NCBI GenBank assembly: GCA_013396655.1 | Contig: WBMV01006665.1 | Span: forward strand, 242,323 to 306,322 | Source of the DNA: Campylorhamphus procurvoides | Lineage: Eukaryota; Chordata; Aves; Passeriformes; Dendrocolaptidae | Length of the DNA: 64,000 bases | Direction of reading: 5' to 3' | In this document: in pieces, positions 39,401 through 53,130 of the stretch | Position numbering within the stretch: position 1 is the first letter of the stretch | How the letters are laid out: each line of letters begins with the position of its first letter | Notes under the pieces: model-generated | The model's input: only the letters and a program-made list of their open reading frames with translations | Databases searched by the model: none | What the model was told of the DNA's origin: nothing | Made by a program: the position numbers and the translations under genes

Positions 39401-41775
39401 TTAAAATTTAGAGGAAGAGGGGTTAAAAGAATCAGAATTCATTTTCAGAAACAAATTACCATCTCAATATCCTTGTCTTTTATGTTCTGAATATGTAACA
39501 GGAAGTGGGAATTGTCAGAGGTATGTGTAACTATGTCTAAATTATAGCTATAAAACCAGCTAGCCTAATTGTGAGAGAACTTCTAGTTAGAACCTACTCA
39601 GATTACATGCAGATAATAAAAAGAATTAAGCTAGGAAGCTGAAGGGGTTTTTTGCCCAAGTTATTTAAACATGAATCCAATTACTGAAGTTTCATGGAGC
39701 AGCTGTGTCACTCCATTCAGTTTCCCCCCCAAAAAAGATGATATAGTTGTATTCCAGGGCTGAAAGATCCTGAATTAATATGGGCAAATGAAATTCCTTC
39801 TACTACATTATTCTGCTTTGGGAGGGGGTGTGGAAGAATCCCTTTTAACATAATAAAAATGATGGTGATATAATGAATAATTATTATGGGATTTTATAGC
39901 TGGAAGGCATGGTAGTTATTTCAAAGCCATTTGTAACCAACAGCCTTATAAAAAGCTAGAATGTAGTACATATGTGCAGAAGGTAACTGCAAGTATGTAT
40001 TAAATCTCAGTATCTGAAATAATGAACAGAAGTTTGTTGCTACAGTAACTACCTCTTGATGAAAAAAGTGAGCTGATGAGTAGCTAAATTAATTAATAAT
40101 CAGCCCTTTTTGAAAGGAGAAATTATGACATATAAATAAACTTCAATGTGATGAGAGCTCTCCTTTCCTTTTCTGATAGTTATATCATTCCTTTCCAGCA
40201 TCAATCGGGTTGAAATGCAGAACTTCCAAGAGGTGGTATTGCCAACACTTATGATCCGGGAGAATGAGATCCCAAATACCCAGGTCCTGGATTCCTATGA
40301 TAAATAAAAGGAAACAATAGGATTTCTTTCTTCTCTTCTTGGAAAAAAAAATCTGTAAAGGAAAAATAGATGAAGCAGTGCCTAAGTTTGCAGTCAGTTT
40401 GTATAACAGCCTTGAAATGCATAAACCACTGTACAGAATATGAAGAAATTTTCTTTTTCCTTACTTTATCACCCCTGCTTTATAGAAATATCAGCAATTC
40501 CAATTTGTTTTACTTCATTATCACAAGGCAACACTGACAACCCTCAAGAAGATGGCCCATATACCTTTCCTGTCTCTCCAGCAATTAAAAATAGATTCCC
40601 ATTGCTGTTACTCTCATATAGCAAAGAATATTTAGTTTGGTAAGTAATATCCCTGCCTTGACCTGAACCTGTGAGCTTTTACATCTTATTTTGCCTATGT
40701 AATTTTGTTGAGGAGGAGCAGGAGAGTGGCTGTACAGGCATGTGACACCCAGCCAAGCTCAGCCCTCCATGCTTAGACACACGCAACAACCCTGAGATGA
40801 AGTATGAATATCCATGTGAACCATGGAAGTGGGAGACGCATCCGAACATGTGTCGGTTCCTTTGAATAGAAGAGCTAAATGCTCTGAATATGACTTAGGA
40901 GGGTGGGTCACCTATATGCAGTAAAAACAGCTCCTTTCAAAGTCAGTCTACTATTTTAAAAAAAGCTAAATAGTTCATGGAGTTAATAATTCAATATGAA
41001 AGAAATTTTGAATGAAAGCAAAAAAAAGGTTGAAATTTATTAGCTTTCCCAAAAAGTCTTGGAAAAGATAGTATTTATATGTGCTTTTAATACTTTTTGT
41101 TCATTTTGACACCTAGAGAGATCATGGTAAGAGCTTGAATAGTATGCAGTAATCACCCTTGTAGGTGCTCACTTATAAACACACACATTTACACACACAT
41201 TCCTGAAAAGCACAAGTCATTTTAAGACATATAATTTAAAACTAGAAAACTAAATTCCTGTTCATGCCCTTTTAATAGAGCCATGGCCTTTGTTTTCTAC
41301 TAAAATGTGCTTGTCTCATTTATGCAAATGTACAGAATCCCCACCTCAAGTTCCATTGACACTTTCTGTCCCCACTCTTGGAGATGTGTTGGTGCCACTG
41401 GGCAGTATGGATCCACAGAGCAGCAGACCCAGCTAGGTGCGAATCAGGAAGCAGCATATTCTGACATGATGTGGGTATGCACATTCCTCACCAGCCTGTG
41501 CCTGAGGGGTGGAAGTGAAGAAGGCATTGCCACAGTTTTTAACATGTGCCCCACAAGAATTTTGATATAAAATCCAGTGATCTGATTTTCAATATAAAGT
41601 GAGCAGCTAAGCCAAGCAGCACACCTGTACAGTCACTGGTTTGAAAATACTCCCAAGCTATTTATTTTTTTGGGGGGTGAGAAGGGGGAGCAGACAATGG
41701 TGGGGGGAAAGAGATGCAGGCAATCAGACCACTTAAGTAGTGTGGCCCTAGGCTAGCTACCCATTAGTACCTAAG

Positions 41776-41803
41776 CTATTTATAACTTAAAAGTTATAAA
41801 TAG
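41776..41803. repeat. Perfect 13-bp inverted repeat
   Basis: ctatttataactt (41776-41788) and aagttataaatag (41791-41803) are exact reverse complements around a 2-nt spacer. Confidence 0.95.
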
Positions 41804-44800
41804 AGCTGTTTTATTTAAGTGTTTAGACCTGAAACAATTTTTAAGAACTAACATTTCTGTAAAAAAAATTATCCCTGACGCAGGAAGACTGCATTCTACA
41901 TTCATGTTTTGCTCCATATATCTGAAAGTTCATAAAGTATGCATTGAAACAATTGTTTTAAAATGCAAGTGACATACTTGCAAAATTAGTTTTTCCTCAA
42001 GAGCAAGGATGTTGCATTTCAGTTTCCAGGAATTTAAAGGGACAATGCAAACAACACTGATGTCTGCTCATTGTAATAATATAAGCTATATTACAGTTAG
42101 CTTGAATCCATTAATGAATTAATCTTTGTCAGAAGAGTGTCTATAAAGAAGCTTCTTAAAAGACCCCAAGGACATTATAGCACTGATGGTTTACCATTAT
42201 GTGGTATAACAAAGTTTTACTTAACCAGTTCTAAAAGCAGACATATGGAGTCCATTAAGCCCTTCTCTTTTTTGTGGTGTAATTCTGAACGGTCGTATTA
42301 TGCTACTTATTTAAAATATGGATTGTAACTTCCACCACCAATTAATAAGAGTTCTACACAGTGCAAGCAATTTATAAGATGCACAAACTTTTTCATCAGC
42401 ACCTAAGACTTAAACACTGTTGAGAACTGTGTTTCAGTTAACTGCAGAAAATAAAAGATTAATATGACAACATCCAAATAACTTTGCCACTAATTAAGTC
42501 AGGGACACAAAATTTAGCTGCTGTTAAAGTCAATGAAAAAATGCCTCTCCTATAAATCCCCTGATATTTAGAATAGTTTGTCCTTTTTTTTTTTTAAATG
42601 TATTCATTGTTACCCTCTGTCACACATGCATAATCATGCTCTGCCACAATATTCCCACATAAGGAATTTCCATTTAATTCTATAAATAAATATTAAAAAA
42701 AAAAGAAGAATCCCACATATGAAACCAATCAACTCAGCTGATTTCCCTTCCATAATAAAAACTCCCTTCTTCACAGTTCGTTCCATTTGGTGCCACATTC
42801 TGCTCTCTTACACCAACATCATCTTTTCCCCCCACCTTCAATTCCCTATTTATGCTCTTTAGAACTTCCTGATCAAATTAGTTAGGCCTTAATCTTACAT
42901 GTGGTTCCTGAATTCAGTGGAGTTCAATGCAAACCTACAAAATACCTTGCACTATACCTTACTTCAAGGTAAGGGCTATGACAAAAGAACCCAAGAGGCA
43001 AGGACCAGATTGCACTATCAAGATTCAAGGGACCACATTCTTGCAATGCATCCTACCCAAGTAACAAAGAGCAAAGCAGTATCCAGAAGATGCTGGCAAT
43101 TAATACATATCAGTATCTGTTAAATACTACAAATACAGCTGATGCTAGACTTATGTAAATGTAAGATCCCTAGTTAATTGTTTAATCAAGTAGATACTAT
43201 CACCTGAAACTTTACAGTGACATTGTTGCAGCTTTTTCCCTCCTGTTTAGGCTTCACTGGCTTATCCTGAATGTGAAAGAGAATGATCCCCTCCATGTGA
43301 ACCCAACACTTTACTTTGAAAACTAGCTCTTAACACTATATCTCCTTCCTCTAGCTATAAAACATTGAATACTTCATAAAGCAATCACATAACCAAGAAT
43401 TAACAATCAAATATAACACGTAGCAAATATTCTCAGATGAGTCACTGTACTCTTTACTTTCTTGATCTGTTGGCTTCTCTGCTGAGTAATCATCAACTAA
43501 TTATTGGGCTAGCTATGGAGCACTAAAATACTTACATCTGCTCAAATACAACCATTAAGGAAAAAAATAAAAAGATTTCTCATTTCATATTGAGTTAAAA
43601 TGAAAATGTACATAATGATGGTTTTCAAGAGATCTCATTATGACTTTTCTTCAGCTATTCCCAATTTTTCATATAAAAATGTCCTTTATGTTTTCTTTAT
43701 GAGGACTGCACAGCTCTATTAACTAATGCCATACCCCCACATTCAGGGTATGTCTTGTAATACCTTTGAGCAGATTTGGGTTCCTCAGTTCAATATCTGG
43801 AGAATTCCAATAGATCAAATAATATTACAAAAACAGAAACAATCCTTCTACAGAATATAGGGTGCAACTTTTTGCATTACTTGTGCATCCCACACACATA
43901 AAGTGAGCAAGAGGTAATATCAGATGCTACTGTAGACATTCACTGTCTTTTAACCAATATGAAAGTCAACCCAGTGAACAAGACAGAATTGCCCACCCTA
44001 CAACACCTTGGGATTCACAATGCATGGTTCATAGCAAGGACCTCTGTATTCAGGAGTATTTCTGGAGCATCCTCCACTGCATCAGCGAGCTGTTAAAATC
44101 ATCATTACATCAACACAGAAATGTATCTCTCCCCACTGACAGTAATTCAAATGGCAGAGGTACTTGCCAAAAAAATGACTGGCTTTTGTTCAAAAAAAAC
44201 AATGCAACATGGACAACAGGCAGTCAAGTTATGCTGCAACAGCACCTTTAAAAAGTAGCAGAAAAATATAAAGAAAACTAAGCAACTTTTTCTGAGGGAT
44301 CTCATCTTTTTTTTTAAGGAACTGTAAGAGGAACCTCTACTACTGTTACAGCTACAGGTACCTCTGCTAGTGAATAGTTTCCAATTATTTGTTATAACAC
44401 AGCTGAGAGCAATTAGACAGTTTACATACGACTGCTAGGAGCCCAGTGCACATTATGTGGACCATCAGGTCCTGCAGCCTAAACACAATTCTCGATTTAA
44501 TGGATAAATGAATTTTGCTAAACCACTTCAAATACAGGAATGTTTTCTGAATCTGTGTGCAGGCTGTTAATACATTTCCATGAGGTCTCATTCCAAAGAG
44601 ATCACAGCACACTTTGTCAGATCCAATAAAAACTGTACCCCAAAATCCCATACCAATGAATTTGGTACTGTTTTCTATGGCTGCTTGTAAGTTTCTAGAC
44701 TGACATTCTGTTTGACAATTAATTTTATTTTTAATAAATGATACTTTCTATGATAGTTGTCTACTTTTCATGAAAAAGTACTTTTTTCCCTATTTCTCTG

Positions 44801-45476
44801 CCTAGCCTCAACCACCAACAGAAAACGCTTTTTTGTTTTTCTTCACCAACTACACTGATTCCCTCACTCTTTTTCCACATTAGCATCTCTGTGCTGTGGA
44901 AGTATAAGATCTCAGTCCTAAAGGAAAGGTCTGAGGCTTAAGAAAGGGACAACGTAAGGCTACAGGTTCTCTTTCGCTGCATCTTACTGCTCAACTGCCA
45001 GTGCCATGGAACTTGACTTATCCTTACAAAAGCCATTATTGAAGACCTGAAATTTTGGCTATGCTGTCTTGTAGGAGGAAGAAAATAACATGGCATCACA
45101 CTAATACAACACCCAAATTTTGCTGCATTATTAAATTAGTAATTAATTAATTATTAATTAGGTGATCTCAAAGAATGTCTCCATTTATAAAGGGACTGTC
45201 CTTTCACTAATGCAAATATAATAAAAATCTGTCTAACTTGGAAGCCACTACACAGAAATATCTTCAGGATATTTCTTCATCAGGATATTTCTTCTTCTCC
45301 ATAACAGAAAGGGAAACTTTACCAAAAAAAAAGTGATGGCTTTCAATATAAACACTATGAAACACTGTAGCACACAGTGGGTCTGAAGTACACCAGCTAA
45401 AAGAACTTATTCCATGCCAATACATCCATTTATGGACTTGAAACGCTTTTGAAACATCACAAATTGTTGCTGTGAG

Positions 45477-46224
45477 CAGTTGTGTGAGCGGGCACCCGGT
45501 CCTGGGCACCCAGCAGAGGGACACAAACGGGGCCTTGGCAAGGAGCTTACGGCTTCTGCCATGCTGGTGGAGAGGCAGTGGATGGGATGAGTCCTGCTGG
45601 GGTCTGGTTCTGTGCCCCAGTGTGGAGGAAATGGATGCGCTGAGTCCTGCTGGGATCCTTCCTGTGCCCCAGTGTGGAGGCAATGGATGGGAAGAGTCCT
45701 GCTGGGTCCCCTCCTGTGCCCCACTGGCTGTAGGGCCCATCCAGTTCCCATGCTGTGGGGCTGGGCCCTGTGGGGCTGGGCGAAGGTGCCAGTGGGACAC
45801 ATGGGTAGGTGCCGAGGGGCATTTTGCATCCTGTGGCAGGTCCAGTTTAACAGAGTAGGATTTCTGCAGAGGAAAATGTCTCCTGAAAGCATTACAGAGG
45901 AGTTGTGAGGTGTGAGTCCGGCTCCCTCCGCTTTGTGTGCTGTGTGCGAGCTTGACTTGATTTAATCTGGTAAAGAGGATCTGAAAAGGGGTCTAAGCTG
46001 TCCTTGGCACCAAGTGAAAAGGTTGTTAAGTGTTGGTCCGTGCTGGCCATGGTTCCAAGCCCTCAGTGGCAAGGCCGTGCCAGATGAGGTGCAGTCAGGA
46101 GGCTGGGGAGCCACTGGCCAATGGCTTACACAGGGAATTCCAAGCAAGTGCAGCACTATGTTTCTGAATAACAACAAAAATGGAAGAATCACTAATATTG
46201 ACGATAATTTGCCTATTTCTTGTA
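45477..46224. other. GC-rich block of unknown origin with a minisatellite
   Basis: This block is clearly richer in G+C than its surroundings, has several CpGs, and starts abruptly after AT-rich intron. It contains a 52-bp minisatellite (45568-45724) and ends against a CR1 3' end. Open frames of 128, 161 and 178 codons overlap on both strands. They mainly reflect few stop codons in GC-rich repeated DNA, and none has a recognisable domain. It could be the body of an unrecognised repeat or an isolated CpG-containing element. No function is assigned. Confidence 0.5.
45568..45724 (+). repeat. 52-53-bp minisatellite, three imperfect copies
   Basis: Three units start at 45568, 45621 and 45673. Each has a TGTGGAGG-like start, an ATGGATG-like middle, gagtcctgctgg (at 45589, 45642 and 45694) and ctgtgcccca near its end. 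The copies differ by a few substitutions and one base in length. Confidence 0.9.
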
Positions 46225-46412
46225 GCCAGAGTAAGGAAGCATGATACTGGCTGCCCAGGGAAGTATGCGAGTCACTGTTCCTCTAAGTGTTTAAAAGACT
46301 GAGGATGTGGCACTTAGGGACATGGTTTAGTGGTGGATGTGGCAGTGCTGGGTTAAGAATTCAACTCATTGATCTTAGAGCTCTCTTCCACGGTAAATGA
46401 TTTTATGATTCT
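46225..46412 (+). mobile_element. CR1 LINE 3' end fragment
   Basis: ctggctgcccagggaagtat, tggcacttagggacatggtt and tagtggtggatgtggcagtg are CR1 3'-UTR blocks in order. The copy ends with a decayed CCAACCTAAATGATTCTATGATT-like terminus (ggtaaatgattttatgattc) near 46412. It is strongly 5'-truncated. The left limit is approximate. Confidence 0.8.
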
Positions 46413-49400
46413 GATATTATGAGGACTCTTGATCAGGATTCTACCGTTCGTAAATTTCAAGTAGAAGTCTAGCATCCTGACAATCCAAGAAAAAAATGCT
46501 GCACAGGAAAATTAAAACTGTATTCAAAAGGCCTTCAAGCTTCCTCTCCATAAGCATGTTTCTGACAGATAAGATACATAGGCTACTCCTTAGGGCACAC
46601 ATTCCAGTTTGGAGATCAGTGTTTAGAGATCCACTTTCCCCACTGAACAACTAATTTATTGTCAACAGAGATCGTTATCATTGTTTCTTGTAGCAGATGC
46701 TATGGTATCAATAGGAATTTATTCTTTCCCACCTTCTATGTGATCTGTGCACCTCAGATTAAATCTCAGAAGGAAAATCAGTCTCAAATTAAAAGAACAT
46801 AGTCAAATTAGAAGAGCTTGGATCTACTACTTCATTGACTAGAATTACTTTTTATTATTACTCCCAGTGTAAAAATGTAGCCACTATGATAATTCAGGAG
46901 TCTTTTTCCTCTGTCAGACTTAGTGAAGAACTCTTAACATATCCTTTAAGTTGTCTTGCTTCTTGATTCAATGAAGAACACTGAGCTGAAGTTAGTAAAG
47001 GTACTGGCCCTATCTACTTAATCTATGTCCAGCAAGATGTAACAGGCATCAACATATAATGTCAAACAGTTGAAATTTCTTAAGGTTTTTTGCCTTAGCC
47101 CCAACATAAACCAATAGCAGATGAGCCTTGTCAACAATTTGTTAGTTCCTTAGTACACTTCAACTATCATGTTGTAGACTGCACACTATATATCTGGTTG
47201 ACATTAAAGTGCATAATGAAGAACATATTTACATCCTGTATTTTTCCAATATTAATCACTATATAGCAGGATTAATGGGCTTAAAGTTCACGTCAGGAGC
47301 CAAATTATTCTAATAAAATATGAAGCATTTATCTACTGAGAGGCTGGAAAGAGCAAAGTTTGTTTATTGCCAAATCTGAAACAATGCTAACTAGAGCATG
47401 TGTTACTTAATCTCATTCATGCCCATAAGATTTTACATGCTAAGACTAAGCTGAGTAAATAAAATTCAGAAACTTGAAGGCAATCCCATTCTCTTATTTT
47501 TATTGAGCACTAGTAATAAGCTTGGCCCCGTACTAGAAACAGCCTGTTTTCCAGCTCACTTCAGCTACATCTAAGGTACCTAAGGCTTCATTAGTAACCT
47601 ATATATGGCTTGAAAACTACTGGGCAAGAAAACAGTCCTATCAGAAGCCGGGAAAAGCACCGGATAAGCATAGAGTCTTCAAAGACATACCCAATTATCA
47701 CAACATTTCACCTGGCACTTGTAAACTCAAGTCAGCAGAAGATGAGCCATTCATTTCATAGGACCAGAATTCTCACTGTATCTTTGCCCTAAGGAACTTA
47801 CAGAGCAGTTTATGCAAATAGAAATACTCTGCTCTAAAGACCAAGCATGAGATTTTGACCATCATGTTGCTGTTCAGGAAGAAAGATTCCAAAGAACTTG
47901 TCGTATAAAGACACTAAAAGAAGAAAATATGTAAATCTAAGGAATGGCTCTTCCAAGTTATAAACATCCAAACAAAAAAAAACACCTGTAGCAGAATGCA
48001 AGCAAAACCAGAACACTAGATAACATAACTGAATTTATTTCTAAGATGTGCCAAGTCTTTACCATGGTAGCACTGCTACAAGTCTATGCCAGGAGCAAAT
48101 ATGTAGTCCCATTTTCCAGAAGAAAGGTGGATACAGGAGGTGGATTGAACATAATCACTGCAAAAAACATAATTCATAGAACTCTTTAAAAACTCAAAAT
48201 ACTAAATTTTAAAATGCTTCCAAACTTCCTACAAAGCTATCTTACAAAACAAAACTGAACTAATGAAACCATTTTCCATAAGAAGAGGGTTTTTTTGGAG
48301 GTTGGGGGGCAAGAAGGTAGTACTTCAAATAAATATGGAAGTTTCAGCAGTAAGCCTAGAGAAAATCCTAGGTTTTCAGGCAAGACAAAAGAGCCTTGGA
48401 AAAACAGTAGAGAATGAATAAATGCTAAAAACACTGCCATAGCTGCACATGACTGAGAGGAGGAGGAGCAAAACAATTTAACTAGAAATGGAGAAGGCAG
48501 AAGTGAAGAATAGATATCTTTAAACATAGTGGAAAAACTCTGGATTGAAGAATTAGAACTATGCCAATATTAATGTATCTAAGTTACGGAAAGATATATG
48601 AAGAAAGACAACCCAAACTGACTCTTTCCACACTATACAAAGCTACACTTAGCTGTAGGACATCACCTTAATTCAATCCAACATCACTGTACTCTATATC
48701 CTGCATGTACTCGCCACATTCAAAACATACACCAAATCTTCTGTCATCCTCCCTGTTGTCAACCCCAGGCATCAGTTTGAGACTTCAAACAAACATAATG
48801 GACCAGACATAGAAATCTTGAACTAGAACAGATGGAGCATATTTGCTTTTCAGATACATATAGCTTTATCTCCACATATTGCAAGAATACCATTAAAAAT
48901 TAAATTAAATGTAGTAGCTTCTGTATTTCAGATACACTGAAATCAGAGCAGGCTGGGCCTCATTCTGAAAGAACAATACTTAATGACTACAGGGCTTTTT
49001 CAAATGAGAATTCCCTTATAAAAAAGGCAAAATATAGTGATGTACTGAATTTACCTGTGCACTCTGGGTGCTTAGCACTCAGTACATTTCAACCAGAAAT
49101 TAAAACTAGTATTTGGCAAGGGAATGTTGAGAGGGTTTTTGTTAATACTGTGGAAATGCAAATGTAGTCTTAAAAACAGACAGGCCATAAGTTTCTAAAA
49201 AACTAAAAGCTATTTGGTTTACATTACATAGATTATATTTGCAATATGAATAAGAGACTGTATAATTAAAGAAAAGACAGTGGAAGCCCTGAGGAGGTAA
49301 AGACAAACATGCTATATACTTTTTAAATATTCTTAATATAAGAAATATACATTTTTTAATTTTGAGAATGACTTACATTTTTTAAGCTATGTTTCCATTT

Positions 49401-52400
49401 TCAGATAAGTTAATTTAATAAGGTGTTCAGCTTAGTAACTAACTGCAGGCCTCTTTGAAACATTTTATTTTCACGACCCAGTTCTGACGGTTCTCAAGCC
49501 TCACCATTTTCAAAATCTGATAATATAATTACCTCATTTTGGAATGAAATAAAACATAATTTGGGTTTTTTATGAATATATAAATTGTTCTTACAACAAT
49601 TAAGTCAGCCTACTGCAAATACCTACCTGCACATGAAGAGCTCCACCCTTTGCATCTGAAACTTGGTAAGATGTCAGGATAAAACCCCATTTAAATACTT
49701 TCAGACAGGTATCTAGTAAGGAAAACAAGGCAGTAACTCCTGCACCCTGCAGAGCAGTGATGCAGAGCAAAATAGGTTTTGCTATTTCATCTCTGACAGA
49801 CATGAGAATGCAGAAGGCTTCAATCAGACAGAGCCAGCACTTTCTAAAGCTCTTATATCATTGCCACAAATGCAGTCTTCTACATGCTGGTGTGTGCTCA
49901 GTCAATAAACCTGGAAGCAGGAAATTTATTTGCCTGTTATCCTTCATAATAAAATATACATGCCAAGAGATTAGCAGTCAAGGAGATCTTAGCCAGGCAA
50001 ATTTCTGATATAATTTAAACTGCACAGTGATAAAACACTACTTTTCACAGCAGAGGAACTGAGGGACAGAAGGAAAAGACAGACTTGCAGTGCCTGCTTA
50101 AGCTTCTCAACATTTTTTTTTTTTAAAAAACCTCTTTGTAGACACAGATGCAGAAATAGGGTGGTGGGGTAGAAGAATCTGGTTTTAAACATACTGACCA
50201 GCTCTGTTGGTAACAGAACCAGGCACCTTGGATTCAAATTTCATGCTCTCACCACTTAACCACAATCCCTGCAGAGCATTTAAGTAAAGCTGTAAAATGG
50301 AACATCAAACAGCAAATGCAAAGCTCTAGGATGTACTTGAATGCCATCAAGAGCATTCAACTAATCAGGTTTCTTCTTAGCTAAACATGCATAAACAGAA
50401 GAAAAATTATTCCACGCAGTAGAATATCATGGTTACTCTACATGGTTACTACAAGGAGAGAGGCCATAGCGTTTCTGTAACAAACACAACGAATGGCAAA
50501 ATCAAGAAACAAATAAACACAATAACAAGCAGTGATGAAACACAAGTCAACCACATTTGTGGCTAAACAAAATGGTTAAGGCTTAGTCACAATTTCATAA
50601 CTTAGGTATGACATGTAAATGCAAGAGAAGAATAAATAGTTCTGACATTAAATCATTTCAATATAAGTCTCTTGAGAGACATGCTGTTCCTCCACAGCTC
50701 TGATTTCATTGTGTGCTTTTTCTCATTACATATCTGCCATGACTTAACTCTGACTTGAGATATTTTTAAGAAAGATCAAGTCCAGAATGACACACACTAT
50801 GCTGAACCTCACAAAAATCCAGAATTAATTACCATCTTCTGTAGAAAAAGAAACTTCACAATGAAAATTTTACATGGAAATTGATATACTGAGCAAAAGC
50901 ACTGCTCACTCCAGCAGCAGCCAATAATGGCTTTAGAGAAAGGTATCAGAACCCTCTTGTTGGTAAAGACGAATTCATCTCCACAATAGGAGTATTCCCA
51001 GACTGTGATACTCAAGTCTAAACCCAGAAGGATGAGATGAAGTAGCCCCTCTGAAAAAACCTTATCTTAATAACAACATTTATATTTTATTATTGCTATA
51101 TAAAAGTATTATCTCCTTTGCCATTCAATGGTGAGACCTTGGATTTAGCAGGAATTTAGCAGCCTGCTGTGGTGAACATCTATCTAGTTGCATGATGTTG
51201 GCACAATCAATCATTCATTCATTTCCTTCTCTTCGGTCCCTATCCCAATTCCATAGCAAGTTTGAGTTAAAAAAAAGAAAATCACTTGAGACTTGTTCTT
51301 TCAAAGATATTAAGCATTCCCAATTGTCATTCTCTTTTACTTTATTTTGTAACCTTAGGACTCTATTTCTACACCTGTAAGAGATATCCATCACTTCAGA
51401 GAGGTGCACGGGAAAGCATCCTGAGGACTCCAACACGCTCACGGAACAGAACACGTGATTTTCAAAGGCATGACCTCAGTAGTCATGTTATCAAGAATAA
51501 GGCCACTGGGTTTGCTAATCCTACATAATCGGAAAAAAACAAATATCATGGTGGATGAAGTACCATTGCTACTAACCACTCCGCTGGGTCTTCTGGAATT
51601 TCTCCTCGAATTTGAACTGTCAGCACATGCATTTTTTTTGAAGCTGGACACCTCTACGGATGTGAACTACATGTGTAGCTGTTTATCAGCTAGCGTGCAT
51701 ACACTGAGCTCCCAGAAATGATAAAAGCAACAGAAGGTAGATGACAAAACTATTGACTTTAGTAATTAGAAAAGGCCAGGTGCAGCTAATAAGGAGAAGG
51801 AATGTTCAACTGGGGGGGTTGGTTTTTTTTGTTTTGTTTTTTGTTTAAACTTTATTACAGCTGAGACACCAAGTACAGTCGAGAAGCCAAGTAAATGACT
51901 GGATTCTTTGACTATATGACTGCTGGTAGAAAACTGTGCGCAGAAAAACTACAGCAGCTGATCTGGTAGGAACACAAGCCCTAAATGAAGGTCTTCCTTC
52001 AGGTCAAGCCTTGGCAAATTCTAATCCTTCTCAGGTGACATTACATGTATTCAACCACATCCAGTTGATCTCTTCAAGTATTTTCCTTCCTCTCCTCCTT
52101 AAGCCTTCCAGAGTGTATTTAAGTAGCACAGACTAATGTTATTTTACCCAATGAACCTCATGTTACATCAGCCTCAATATGCAGTAGTTTCACTTAGTGG
52201 ATGCTTGGAAAGCTATTAAGGGAAAACGATATGAAACCAAGTCTGTCTTCAAATTCAGGTTTAATAGAGTCACATTTCAACCCTTTTCCAAAAGCTGAAA
52301 AAAAACCCTACATATTGCTACTACTGATAATGTTACAACAACTGAAATAAAAGTTGGAAGCAGCAAGACTTTTTCCAGGAGTTTGATGAAAGAATTAAAA

Positions 52401-53130
52401 GTAATGAGAGTTCTGAAATACAGCATTAGCAAAGTGAACTACTTAAAAGAGAGAAGCATCTGACAGAAATACTGCATGAGACAACAATATTCCAGAGCAA
52501 GCATCACTTCAGGAGTATCCACTATAGCTGAGACAGATTGGCACCACCCACAAAATCGGCAATAAAATGAGTGAGATCAGAGTTAGGTCTAGTATCTTTA
52601 TCATTACATTCACAGCACGCTCCTTCCTATTTGTACATACTTGAGAGAAGAAAAATGGGGGAGCAAGGAACATATATGATGCAAAATTAGCATGATATAG
52701 AACCTTATTTTATGACAACTTCAAATGGCTCAGATCACCCACACAAACTTAGCTGTTTGTCATTCCTATGATTTCACCTCTTACCTTTCATTTCTGTTGT
52801 GCATCATTGCCTTTTTTTGCATAGAAGCAAGAATATAAGAAAGGGAAGACGTGAAGCCAGTGCTATTTCACAACTTCTGCTAGAATGGGAGTCTTGCTAA
52901 GGGAAAGGGACAGAGCTGGGAAGTCCTGCGTCACTGCTAAATACCAGGAAGCTTCTCTGGATTGATTTTAGTACTCCAACAAAGTTAAGGTTATTGCAAC
53001 TGCACATGATTCAGTCACTTATCCTAGGGATCCCTAAAGGGAATGGACTCTGTTTCCTCTCCACAGCTGACTATTACTAATAAAAAAGCAGGCACAAGTC
53101 AGGTACCAAATACATTTCCAGACCACTTTC
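46413..53130. other. Intron segment, mostly unique sequence
   Basis: This is AT-rich intron with a MIR-like remnant at 50042-50275 and perhaps another decayed one near 48107-48165 (cccattttccagaagaaagg). It also has a G/T homopolymer tract at about 51812-51845 and a stretch at 51360-51721 that has more CpGs than its surroundings and is open in several frames. No gene is supported. Confidence 0.5.
50042..50275 (-). mobile_element. Possible MIR/CORE-SINE-like remnant, reverse orientation
   Basis: In the plus direction, ttttcacagcagaggaactgagggacagaa resembles the reverse of the MIR 3' part (usual form CAGATGAGGAAACTGAGGC). Further on, aacagaaccaggcaccttgg, attcaaatttcatgctctca and ccacttaaccac fit the reversed tRNA-like head. 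The middle is disrupted by an A/T tract. It is judged from memory of the consensus. Confidence 0.5.

Larger units (their letters stand above)
30241..45476. other. Intron segment, long stretch with few recognisable repeats
   Basis: This is about 15 kb of AT-rich intron in which no LINE copy was recognised. It holds perfect hairpins at 31400-31433 and 41776-41803, a 14-bp tandem duplication at 32844-32871, the hairpin with amplified arm at 33338-33416, a GC-richer block at about 34340-34720 with overlapping open frames on both strands, a 10-bp triple repeat near 36513-36542 and a 16-bp tandem pair near 45269-45300. None of the open frames shows a known domain. Conserved regulatory elements may be present but cannot be recognised without alignment. 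Confidence 0.5.

Noticed and set aside
41672..41707. G-rich stretch as a G-quadruplex
   Set aside because: Only three G runs of three or more are present, with a long loop before the last. A fourth run is missing.
45264..45800. 178-codon minus-strand open frame (with a 161-codon neighbour at 45407-45892)
   Set aside because: It overlaps the 52-bp minisatellite, so its Pro/Ser/Thr-rich repeats come from the tandem DNA repeat. The opposite strand is equally open, and no domain or splice signals were seen.
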